Below are positions 1 to 5,830 of a stretch of 11,620 nt of DNA, piece by piece. Each line of letters starts with the position of its first letter. The first letter of the stretch is position 1. The DNA lies in assembly GCA_964634255.1 (NCBI GenBank), contig CAZWJC010000229.1, positions 1 to 11,620 on the forward strand, given 5' to 3'. The stretch comes from MWDV01 sp964634255 (GTDB taxonomy: Bacteria; Verrucomicrobiota; Verrucomicrobiia; Limisphaerales; MWDV01). The notes below the pieces were generated by a model, which was given only the letters and a program-made list of their open reading frames with translations, searched no databases and was not told where the DNA came from. Position numbers and translations under genes: made by a program.

Positions 1-256
1 AGGCGTTGGTGGGTTCCCCCGACGAGAACAACTGTCCAGACAACAGCGCCGTGCCGTTCGTGAATGGGGCTGTGTTGGTAGGTGTGACGCGGATCAGCGC
101 CCCGACCAACGCCCCGCCCAACGGATTCGTGGCGGTCTGGAAACGAATCACCTTGCCATTGAAATCAGCCAGTGAGCTGGGGGCCTGGGCTCGACTCGTG
201 AAGACACTGGTCAGAACGACCGTGAGCGCCAACAATGAACTTATCCTACTATTCAT
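1..256 (-). CDS. Exported protein of unknown function, N-terminal fragment (runs off left edge)
   Basis: Read on the minus strand from an ATG at 254-256, the frame stays open to the window edge (85 codons, no stop seen). It starts with MNSRISSLLALTVVLTSV and has a typical Sec signal peptide: a short basic start, a hydrophobic core at residues 6-18, and a likely cleavage after SRAQA near residue 25. The mature part begins PSSLADFNGKVIRFQTA and is rich in Thr, Asn, Gly and Ala, as in many extracellular proteins of Verrucomicrobiota. An AAGG about 8 nt before the ATG is a possible weak ribosome binding site. The upstream in-frame ATG is not usable because it is followed directly by TGA. I do not recognise the family, and too little is present to assign a role. 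The opposite strand is also open here but shows no signal or domain, so the minus frame is preferred. Confidence 0.65.
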   Translation of the reverse strand, partial: MNSRISSLLALTVVLTSVFTSRAQAPSSLADFNGKVIRFQTATNPLGGALVGALIRVTPTNTAPFTNGTALLSGQLFSSGEPTNA

Positions 257-345
257 GCCATGACCTTATTATCTGAGTAATCCAATCTGCTACCAAGGGG
301 CGAAAGGTGTAGCCGGTGGAGCGGGTCGTCAAGTGACGCCCGTGG

Positions 346-382
346 ACAAACAAAGACCCAGCCGGAGGGGGAGCCGGCTGGG
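346..382 (-). terminator. Rho-independent terminator, probably the original thrS terminator
   Basis: On the minus strand a perfect 9-bp GC stem (CCCAGCCGG/CCGGCTGGG at 374-382 and 357-365, 8-nt loop) is followed by a T-rich tract (TCTTTGTTTG, 347-356). This is the classic intrinsic terminator layout. It lies 25 bp beyond the stop codon of the detached thrS tail at 407-463. The intact thrS now ends about 1.2 kb away, with the REP/RAYT cassette in between. Confidence 0.7.
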
Positions 383-406
383 GGCGCGAAGGTCGACTGG
401 GTTTGC

Positions 407-463
407 CTACGCCCTTCGTTCGCGAATCGCCGCCAAAATGTCCGCCACCACTTCCGCGTTCGG
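407..463 (-). pseudogene. Detached 3'-end copy of thrS (C-terminal 18 codons plus stop)
   Basis: In minus-strand frame this reads PNAEVVADILAAIRERRA then TAG. The intact ThrRS at 1577-3706 ends in GEVVADILAAIRERRA. The two DNA stretches (407-464 and 1577-1634) align without gaps at about 49 of 58 positions. Over the last 16 codons from EVVAD to the stop there are six differences and all are synonymous; the only amino-acid changes are in the linker just before. Similarity stops at 463/464, exactly where the left REP-like unit begins. The fragment therefore looks like a genuine thrS tail that evolved under protein-level selection before it was cut off. It carries no start and cannot encode a protein alone. 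Confidence 0.8.
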
Positions 464-566
464 CGCACACAGTCTGTCTGCTGTTTCGCCGACTGGCAGT
501 CGGCAGGCCTGCCGCCCGCGCGCAGGTTGCCAACCTGCGATACGGCAGACTACCAGTCTGCGCTAC
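464..566. repeat. REP-like multi-hairpin unit, left copy
   Basis: This unit of about 100 bp is nearly identical to 1339-1444: a handful of substitutions and a 1-nt indel over 96 bp. It contains the hairpins GCCGACT-GGC-AGTCGGC (488-504) and CGCAGGTT-GCC-AACCTGCG (521-539) and ends in GTCTGCGCTAC (556-566). The expected left end GTAGCGCAGAC is degenerate here (CGGCGCACAC), where it joins the thrS tail. The RAYT gene lies between this copy and the right copy in the arrangement REP-RAYT-REP. Confidence 0.85.
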
Positions 567-619
567 ATCGCTGGGCCATCGGGATTGTCAGCTTCCACAG
601 GATTTCTTACCCTGCCAGC

Positions 620-1342
620 GTGAACCCCGACGAACGCAATCCCGGCTTGGAGCGCGTCAAGTTCGCGCTGCGCACGACCGGTGTGCCGGACGACCCTCCC
701 AGCCCGTTGCGTAGCGGCGTTCACTCCCGCGGCTATCTGCCCCACGTCAAGCGTGAGGGCGCCGCCTACTTCGTCACGTTTCGCCTCGTGGATTCGTTGC
801 CGAGGGAGGTGCTGCTGCGTTTCGAGCGCGAACAGGCCGAGGCTCTACGTCATCAGCCCGCTACGATCGCGGCGGAGCAGGCGGAGGAAATTCACCGCGA
901 ATTCCGCCGCAAGGTGGAGCGTTACCTGGATCAAGGCACGGGCGAATGCCATCTCCGCCGGCCTGACATCGCCGATATGGTCGCCGCTGCGCTGCGCCAT
1001 TTTCACGGCCAGCAATACCTACTCGACGACTGGGTGGTGATGCCCAACCACGTCCACGCCATCCTGTGGCCCACGCCGAATTTCACGTTGAGTGAAATCC
1101 TCAAGAGCCGAAAGCGTCACATCGCACGACAGGCGAATCTGATCCTCGGACGAACCGGCGAGACGTTCTGGCAACGCGAGTCCTACGATCACTGGATTCG
1201 CAATGACGAGGAAAAGGCACGCATCCGCCGCTACATCCGGATGAATCCGGTGAATGCAGGTTTGTGCCGATCGCCGGAAGATTGGAAATGGAGCAGCACT
1301 TGGCCGGGATGGGCAAGCGAAGCTGCGCCGACGACGACGTAG
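620..1342 (+). CDS. REP-associated tyrosine transposase (RAYT, Y1/HUH single-strand nuclease)
   Basis: This is an HUH-superfamily Y1 transposase, about 240 aa from a GTG at 620. RAYTs bind and nick single-stranded REP hairpins. The N-terminal strand region RGYLPHVKREGAAYFVTFRL is typical. The HUH motif lies in MPNHVHAILWP (the two His are about residues 144 and 146), followed by FWQRESYDHWIR and RYIRMNPVNAGL. The conserved Tyr of RYIRMNP (about residue 205) is the likely nucleophile, with the Tyr of SYDHW as the alternative. The length suits the longer RAYT groups; E. coli TnpA-REP is about 165 aa. The frame is open from an ATG at 527, but that part (MPTCDTADYQSALHR) is translated REP hairpin and is probably not the start. 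GTG 620 or 683 is more plausible, and neither has a convincing Shine-Dalgarno. The TAG stop is formed by the GTAG end of the right REP unit. No frameshift or missing motif is seen, so it may be active. Confidence 0.88.
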   Translation: MNPDERNPGLERVKFALRTTGVPDDPPSPLRSGVHSRGYLPHVKREGAAYFVTFRLVDSLPREVLLRFEREQAEALRHQPATIAAEQAEEIHREFRRKVERYLDQGTGECHLRRPDIADMVAAALRHFHGQQYLLDDWVVMPNHVHAILWPTPNFTLSEILKSRKRHIARQANLILGRTGETFWQRESYDHWIRNDEEKARIRRYIRMNPVNAGLCRSPEDWKWSSTWPGWASEAAPTTT

Positions 1343-1444
1343 CGCAGACAGTCTGTCTGCTGTCTCGCCGACTGGCAGTCGGCAGGCCTGCCGCCCGCCC
1401 GCAGGTTGCCAACCTGCGACACAGCAGCTACCAGTCTGCGCTAC
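1339..1444. repeat. REP-like multi-hairpin unit, right copy
   Basis: The 106-bp unit is bounded by an 11-bp inverted repeat, GTAGCGCAGAC (1339-1349) and GTCTGCGCTAC (1434-1444). Inside are the hairpins GCCGACT-GGC-AGTCGGC (1367-1383), a GCAGGCCTGC palindrome, and CGCAGGTT-GCC-AACCTGCG (1400-1418). A GTAG tetranucleotide at the 5' foot of a hairpin is the known recognition feature of enterobacterial REPs for their RAYT, which supports this unit being the substrate of the adjacent transposase. The unit overlaps the last bases of the transposase gene. Confidence 0.87.
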
Positions 1445-1523
1445 AATCAGAAGCGCTCCCGCAGCAGATCGAGACTCGAAATTGGGGCGCCCAAGACCCC
1501 GAAAGCGTCTGGCGGCAGTTTTC

Positions 1524-1580
1524 GTGGCGCAGAGTGGCACTCTGCTGTTTCGCAGACAGGTTGTCTGCGAACGCCGCTAC
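1524..1580. repeat. Shorter REP-like unit abutting the thrS stop codon
   Basis: This is a third unit of related design but different stem sequences. It starts GTGGCGCAGAGT and has hairpins AGAGT-GGC-ACTCT (1531-1543) and CGCAGAC-AGGTT-GTCTGCG (1551-1569), ending GCCGCTAC. The terminal CTAC (GTAG on the minus strand) contains the TAG stop of thrS. Between this unit and the right RAYT unit (1445-1523) I see no gene or clear repeat. Confidence 0.7.
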
Positions 1581-3706
1581 GCCCTCCGCTCTCGAATCGC
1601 CGCCAGGATATCCGCCACCACTTCGCCCTTCGGCTTCGCGCCTTGGGGGCCTTTGCTGTGGAGGCGGACGCTCACGGCGCCGGCGTCCATGTCGCGACCG
1701 CCGATGACGAGCATGGTGTGAACCTTCGCCTGCTCGGCATTCGCGATCTTCGCCTTGATGGGATCGCTCCCGAAATCGGCTTCCGCGCGGACCATGTTGG
1801 CGCGCAGCTCGGTCACGATCTGCCGCGCGTAGTCAATCAGCCCCGCCGACGCGGGATCGCCTTCGGCGCCGAGCGTCAGCACGCGGACTTGCTCGGGCGC
1901 GAGCCAGAGCGGGAAATTGCCGGCGTAATGCTCGATCAGGAAGCCGATGAACCGCTCATGCGTGCCGAGCGGCGCGCGATGGATGCACAGCGGCGTCTTC
2001 TCGGTGTTGTCGCGGTCGCGGTAAGTGAGACCGAACTTGGCGGGCACGGCGAAGTCCACCTGGTTGGTGGCGATGGTGAATTCGCGCCCGATGGCGCTCC
2101 ACACCTGCACGTCGATCTTCGGCCCGTAGAACGCCGCCTCGTTGGCGACCTCCACGTAGTTGATGCCGCTGGCCTGCAACACGCGGCGGACCATGTCCTC
2201 GGTCTTGAGCCACAACTCGGGCTGGTCGACGTATTTCTTGCCGAGGCCCTCCTTCGAGTGCGTGCTAAAGCGCATCTGGTATTTCTCCAGGCCGAAGACC
2301 TTGAAGTATTTCAGATACATGTCGTTCACGGCCTTGAACTCGGCGGCGAACTGGTCCTCCGTGCAATAGATGTGGGAGTCGTTCATGTTGAGCGAACGCA
2401 CGCGCATGAGGCCGAAGAGCTCGCCCGACTGCTCGTAGCGATAGCAGCAGCCGTATTCCGCGAGGCGCAAAGGCAAATCGCGATAACTGCGCGGCTCCGC
2501 CGCAAAAATGCGGTGATGATGCGGGCAGTTCATGGCTTTGAGGTAATACCGGTCAATGTCAGGAAGCTTCGCCAACCTAACCGCGGCATCGGTTTTTTCC
2601 TGGGCCCATTTCTTTTCTTCCTCCGAGGCCCAACCAACATCAATTGCCCGGGAAACCATATCGTCGACATCCGTTTCGGAGATGTCTTCGCGCTTCTTTC
2701 CTACTTCGCCCACTTCCTTCTCTATGAGCTTCTCAGCCAAGTTGGAGAGCAACGCAGTACGGCCAACGATCTCGTCGTTCAGTCGCTTTCGTTCTGCAGC
2801 GAACTCGTCTAGTCCCATCGCCGGAAACATCGACTCCGCGTAATACGGCAGATGCCCGGAGGTTTTATACATTTTCTCCTTGGCCAGATGCGGTGTCTTG
2901 ACGCGGACGTAGCCGGCGGCGAACTCGGTTTCCTTGGCCAGCTTCTCCAGTTCCTCGACGAGCACCGTGCCCTTGGGCAGCCACAGCGGCATGCCCGGCC
3001 CGACGTATTCGGTGTCAATCGCGAACAGCCCCATCTCCGCGCCGATCTTGCGATGATCGCGGCGCTTGGCCTCCTCGAGCATCTTAAAATACTCGTCGAG
3101 CTGCGTCTTGTTCTTGAACGCCGTGCCGTAGATGCGCTGGAGCTGCGGGTTCTTCTCGTCGCCCTTGTAGTAGGCGCTGGCCACGGTGGTGAGCTTGAAC
3201 GCGCCGATGTTGCCAGTGCGCATCACGTGCGGCCCGGCGCAGAGGTCAATGAAGTCGCCGCTCTTGAAGTAGGAGATCGGCTCGCCCGCGGGGATGTCCG
3301 CGAGGTTGCCGAGCTTGAACTTCGACGGTTTGCCCGGCCTCTCGCCCAACGCCCCGAGCCTTCCTGCCTCCGCGTCAGCGAGCGCCTGCTCGCGCGTGAC
3401 GACGATCTTCTCGAAGGGTTGGTTGGCCTTAATGATGGCCTTCATCTCGGCCTCGATCTTCGGGAAATCCTCCGGCGAGATGCGGTGTTCCAGCTCGACG
3501 TCGTAGTAAAAGCCGTTCTCGACGGCCGGCCCGGAGGCGAACTGGGCGTCGGGCCAGAGCTTGAGGATGGCGTTGGCCATGACGTGGGCGGCGGAGTGCC
3601 GGAGGCGCTCCAGATCGGACATGGCGTTGCGCTGGTCGAGCGTCTTGCGGTCGGCGTTCGGTTGCAGCTGCGGTTGGTTCGGTGATGCTTGGTTTTCTTC
3701 GGCCAT
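1577..3706 (-). CDS. thrS: Threonyl-tRNA synthetase, TGS-less, with an insertion in the catalytic domain
   Basis: This class II synthetase (709 aa) charges tRNA-Thr in the cytoplasm. The N2 editing domain is visible with HSAAH (37-41), SGPAVENGFYYD (58-69) and CAGPH (156-160). The catalytic core has TSGH (282-285), motif 2 around RYEQSGELFGLMRVR (423-437) and motif 3 HRAPLGTHERF (576-586). The zinc ligands expected from E. coli ThrRS are Cys394 (MNCPHH), His445 (NDSHIY) and His576 (CIHRA). The anticodon-binding domain follows from about residue 600. Two oddities stand out. The usual N-terminal TGS domain (about 60 aa) is absent, replaced by a low-complexity leader of about 30 aa. About 88 extra charged, helix-prone residues (about 299-386) sit between SGHLPYYAESMF and YYLKAMNCP. 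ATG 3706 was taken as the start; Met29 just before DLERLRHSAAH is an alternative, and neither has a clear Shine-Dalgarno. The gene follows the LURP-one-like gene on the same strand with 183 bp between them. Confidence 0.97.
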   Translation of the reverse strand: MAEENQASPNQPQLQPNADRKTLDQRNAMSDLERLRHSAAHVMANAILKLWPDAQFASGPAVENGFYYDVELEHRISPEDFPKIEAEMKAIIKANQPFEKIVVTREQALADAEAGRLGALGERPGKPSKFKLGNLADIPAGEPISYFKSGDFIDLCAGPHVMRTGNIGAFKLTTVASAYYKGDEKNPQLQRIYGTAFKNKTQLDEYFKMLEEAKRRDHRKIGAEMGLFAIDTEYVGPGMPLWLPKGTVLVEELEKLAKETEFAAGYVRVKTPHLAKEKMYKTSGHLPYYAESMFPAMGLDEFAAERKRLNDEIVGRTALLSNLAEKLIEKEVGEVGKKREDISETDVDDMVSRAIDVGWASEEEKKWAQEKTDAAVRLAKLPDIDRYYLKAMNCPHHHRIFAAEPRSYRDLPLRLAEYGCCYRYEQSGELFGLMRVRSLNMNDSHIYCTEDQFAAEFKAVNDMYLKYFKVFGLEKYQMRFSTHSKEGLGKKYVDQPELWLKTEDMVRRVLQASGINYVEVANEAAFYGPKIDVQVWSAIGREFTIATNQVDFAVPAKFGLTYRDRDNTEKTPLCIHRAPLGTHERFIGFLIEHYAGNFPLWLAPEQVRVLTLGAEGDPASAGLIDYARQIVTELRANMVRAEADFGSDPIKAKIANAEQAKVHTMLVIGGRDMDAGAVSVRLHSKGPQGAKPKGEVVADILAAIRERRA

Positions 3707-3723
3707 AAAATCAGGGGCTTTCT

Positions 3724-3888
3724 AACCACGGATGGACACGGATAAACACGGATTCAGGAGCGGCAGAGCCAAACGAGGAGCGCGGGCTTCAGCCCGCTTC
3801 GACTCGCGATCTGTAGTGTGTGCCGCGGCGGCCTGAAGGCCGCGTTCCTGCGGTTTGCATCCGTGTTGATCCGGGTTCATCCGTGGTT
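3724..3888. repeat. Composite palindromic intergenic repeat (ACCACGGAT family)
   Basis: Outer arms of about 30 bp are inverted: 3724-3753 begins AACCACGGATG and the reverse complement of 3859-3888 begins AACCACGGATGA, with about 27 of 30 matches. Each arm carries tandem CACGGAT/CCGGAT steps. Between the arms are two perfect hairpins with TTCA/TGAA centres: GCGGGCT/AGCCCGC (3782-3797) and GCGGCCT/AGGCCGC (3828-3843). The right arm ends one base before the LURP-one-like stop codon (3890-3892), and the left arm ends 17 bp before the thrS start. The element therefore fills almost the whole gap between the two genes and must contain the thrS leader. Confidence 0.8.
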
Positions 3889-3889
3889 G

Positions 3890-4381
3890 TCAATGTCGTT
3901 TGTCGTCGGCGTGGCAGGCCATGTCGATAACTACCGTCGAGGCGAGGATCAGCACGTCGTCTTCGCCCTCGGCGATGTCCACACCGTAGGTGTCGGTCCA
4001 ACTGAACCAGCGTTTGCTGACCTGTGCCACGGGGCGCCCGCCACGTTCAAACGAGTATTCGTGGTCGAGGAAGTTGCCCTGCGCTTCCAGGTCGTCCGGC
4101 CCGGGCACGTCCACGGTGAACTTGCAGCGGAACAGGGTGAACAGGTGCTTTTTCACCACGGCGACGAGTTCGCCGCCACGGGTGAGCTCATAGGTCGGCC
4201 CCCAGGAAAGCAGCTTCTGGCGGATGAAGAGCAGTTCGTTGCCGTTCAGGTCCTGGAAGGAAAGCTTGTTGCCGATGCTGAATGCCTTGCCATCCACAAA
4301 GAACACGTCCTCCCCGGCGGCGTTCTTGATTTTGAAATCATCGCCCCAGGACCAGAGTTTTTGTTTAAGCACGTATCGCAT
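3890..4381 (-). CDS. LURP-one-related (DUF567/YxjI-like) protein
   Basis: The protein is 163 aa. The start MRYVLKQKLWSWGDDFKIKN and the following ...VDGKAFSIGNKLSF and LLFIRQKLLSW match the LURP-one-related/YxjI family, a tubby-like beta-barrel fold of largely unknown function thought to bind membranes or lipids. No signal peptide or membrane segment is visible. The frame is also open upstream to an ATG at 4429 (16 more residues, MNAHASHSPCEAFLFP), but those codons are made of a hairpin repeat and the family normally begins at MRYVLKQK, so ATG 4381 was chosen. No Shine-Dalgarno precedes it; a terminator-like hairpin plus T-tract ends three bases before it. thrS follows on the same strand. The family assignment is fairly sure; its role here is unknown. 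Confidence 0.82.
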   Translation of the reverse strand: MRYVLKQKLWSWGDDFKIKNAAGEDVFFVDGKAFSIGNKLSFQDLNGNELLFIRQKLLSWGPTYELTRGGELVAVVKKHLFTLFRCKFTVDVPGPDDLEAQGNFLDHEYSFERGGRPVAQVSKRWFSWTDTYGVDIAEGEDDVLILASTVVIDMACHADDKRH

Positions 4382-4384
4382 AGG

Positions 4385-4419
4385 AAACAAAAACGCCTCG
4401 CACGGCGAGTGAGAGGCGT
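4385..4419 (-). terminator. Terminator-like hairpin with T-tract immediately before the LURP-one-like start
   Basis: On the minus strand the stem ACGCCTC/GAGGCGT (4413-4419 with 4393-4399) closes over a 13-nt loop that can fold further (TCGC/GCGA) and is followed by TTTTTGTTT (4385-4393). This is an intrinsic-terminator layout. It could end transcripts coming from the operon at 4844-8465, or act as an attenuator for the gene at 4381. Which of these it does cannot be told from sequence. Confidence 0.55.
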
Positions 4420-4421
4420 GG

Positions 4422-4454
4422 GCGTTCATCCCGGACTGGCGGGATGAACGCTAC
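4422..4454 (-). repeat. Solitary GTAG-plus-hairpin REP-like site
   Basis: A perfect 12-bp inverted repeat, GCGTTCATCCCG (4422-4433) and CGGGATGAACGC (4440-4451), has a 6-nt loop. On the minus strand the stem is preceded by GTAG (4451-4454), overlapping its base. This is the same foot sequence as in the REP units beside the RAYT, though the stem sequence is unrelated. No T-tract follows, so it is not a clear terminator. Confidence 0.6.
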
Positions 4455-4843
4455 GGCGTTGTGGTGGTTGCCCAACCCAAATTCATAGCCGCACGTTACG
4501 CAGTCGGGCGGGCGCTGGCAAACCGAAATTCCGCCGGGGAGGAGGGCGCGCGCATCTCAGTCTATTGCAGAATGTCTTTCTGTCCTGAAAGGACAGCCGT
4601 GGATCCGGCCATGGCCAGCGGCGCGCCGCCCTGGGTTCAAAGGGCACAGGTCCCGGCCGCGCTGAAGGAGCGGGGGACTCTTCCTCATGGTGACGCGCGC
4701 TCTTTCAGAGCGCGGTCTCTGGGTCTGCTTGGTCCCAGGGCGGCGCTCGCAACGCGAGCTTGCCCTGGGCTGGTTCACCCCCCGGCCCTTCAGGCCGTCG
4801 TCGCCGTGCAGTAAACTGAAAGGCGCGCATGGGGGGGCGCCGA
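4455..4843. repeat. Non-coding intergenic region with a cluster of hairpin repeats
   Basis: No convincing gene is present. Perfect hairpins are CTGTCCT-GAA-AGGACAG (4580-4596) and CGCGCTCT-TTC-AGAGCGCG (4696-4714). A long compound stem runs from CCCAGGGC (4734-4741) to GCCCTGGG (4762-4769), enclosing GCTCGC-AAC-GCGAGC. A short CGGCC/GGCCG stem lies near 4792-4806. Short frames crossing this block on both strands are rich in Arg, Pro and Ala and match no domain. I read it as an array of dispersed hairpin elements between the oxidoreductase operon and the LURP-one-like gene. Confidence 0.6.
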
Positions 4844-5821
4844 CTACGGTTTCATCGCCGCGCAACTCTTGCGGATCAGGTCTTTGACGACCACGGGTGC
4901 GCCGCCCTTGCGCTTGCTTTCATCGGCGGCGGTCATGAACACGAATATCTCGATCGTCTCCTCGGGCGGGACGGGCGACACGCCGGTCTGGAAGAACTGA
5001 ATGATCTCGGCCACGAGCGGGGCGTAGCCGTCGTAAGCGCCGATGGGGGCTTCGCCTTTTTCGCCCTTGGCCAGGCCGCGGTACTTCTTCTCGCCATCCT
5101 CACGGAAGATGCCTGTCCGCCCGCCGCTCCACGTGCCGGTGACTTCGATCAAGCCGTTGGTGGTGGTGCGCTGCACGGTCTCGCAACCCGGACCCATGAC
5201 AGTGAACAGCGATTCCACACCGTGGATGCCATACCAGACCAGATCGGGATGATGCGGCTCCAGGGTGCAGGGGCTGGCGGCTTCTGCGCGGGTGACCTTG
5301 CCGATGGAACCGCCGCGGACGGCTTGCGTGTCTTTACCGAACCGCAGGCTGGAGGCGCTGAACACGGGGACTTTCGCCGCGGTCGCCAGCCGGAAGATTT
5401 CGATCACGTCCGGCAGTGAGGCGGCCATGGGCTTGTCAATAAACACCGGCTTGCGGGCTCTAAGCACAGGCTTGACCTGCTCCAGGTGAACGCGCCCGTC
5501 CACGCTCTCGAGGAGCACGGCATCTACGTTGGTGCAAAGCGCCTCAATGGTGTCGTAGAAGGTCACGCCGTATTGCTCGCGCAGCTTCCTTGCGAACTCC
5601 TCCACGCGGGTTGCACTCGACGGGATGTCCGAACTACCGCCCTTGAACGCCGCCACGACCCGGGCGCCGGGGACGTGGCCCTTGGCTTGCGGGTTGTTCA
5701 ACACCTCGGTAAACGCCGGCACGTGCGAGGTATCACAGCCGATGATGCCGACGCGGAGTTCGGCGGCGTGAGCGGTGAGACTGCCAACCAGGGCGGCGGC
5801 GACAAGGAGCGATGATTTCAT
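4844..5821 (-). CDS. Exported Gfo/Idh/MocA-family oxidoreductase (Sec signal peptide)
   Basis: The protein is 325 aa. MKSSLLVAAALVGSLTAHAA is a Sec signal peptide, likely cut after AHA at residue 19. It is followed by a Rossmann strand LRVGIIGCDTSH (22-33), where the second Gly of a GxGxxG motif is replaced by Cys. VFIDKP (126-131) stands at the place of the family EKP motif, with Asp for Glu. The second half (HPDLVWYGIHGVESLFTVMG) fits the C-terminal alpha/beta substrate domain. Members oxidise or isomerise sugars and cyclitols with NAD(P). Export is common for this family in Verrucomicrobiota and Planctomycetota, where some use a tightly bound cofactor. The gene starts 9 bp after the stop of the upstream paralogue, without a visible Shine-Dalgarno, so translational coupling is likely. 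The exact substrate is unknown. Confidence 0.88.
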   Translation of the reverse strand: MKSSLLVAAALVGSLTAHAAELRVGIIGCDTSHVPAFTEVLNNPQAKGHVPGARVVAAFKGGSSDIPSSATRVEEFARKLREQYGVTFYDTIEALCTNVDAVLLESVDGRVHLEQVKPVLRARKPVFIDKPMAASLPDVIEIFRLATAAKVPVFSASSLRFGKDTQAVRGGSIGKVTRAEAASPCTLEPHHPDLVWYGIHGVESLFTVMGPGCETVQRTTTNGLIEVTGTWSGGRTGIFREDGEKKYRGLAKGEKGEAPIGAYDGYAPLVAEIIQFFQTGVSPVPPEETIEIFVFMTAADESKRKGGAPVVVKDLIRKSCAAMKP

Positions 5822-5830
5822 GGGATGGAA

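Larger units (their letters stand above)
464..1444 (+). mobile_element. RAYT cassette: REP unit - transposase - REP unit
   Basis: A RAYT-type transposase is bracketed by two REP-like units in direct orientation, themselves carrying inverted GTAG...CTAC ends. Association of RAYTs with flanking REP/BIME sequences is well established in enterobacteria and pseudomonads. Such genes are usually domesticated single-copy genes that are not themselves mobile, so calling the whole block one transposable unit is an inference. In this case it does interrupt the thrS 3' region. Confidence 0.6.

Noticed and set aside
527..619. ATG 527 as start of the RAYT
   Set aside because: The first residues (MPTCDTADYQSALHR) are a translation of the REP hairpin; the transposase homology begins later, so a start at or after 620 is more likely.
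464..1580. Possible CRISPR array from the repeated units
   Set aside because: There are only three units, which are palindromic, about 57-106 bp long and spaced irregularly around a RAYT, with no regular spacers and no cas genes. They are REP-like.
407..1634. Integrase-type attL/attR site at the thrS end
   Set aside because: No integrase is present and the two tails differ at nine positions, too diverged for a recent site-specific integration; the RAYT is not known to insert this way. The duplicated tail itself is kept as a finding.
1406..2812. A 468-codon open frame on the plus strand opposite thrS
   Set aside because: It lies entirely antisense to the well-supported thrS and starts in a REP unit; its His/Leu/Val/Ala-rich translation shows no domain. 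Long antisense frames are expected in GC-rich coding DNA.
4557..4865. Short open frames on both strands of 4455-4865
   Set aside because: They run through hairpin repeats, are Arg/Pro/Ala-rich and have no domain or ribosome binding site.
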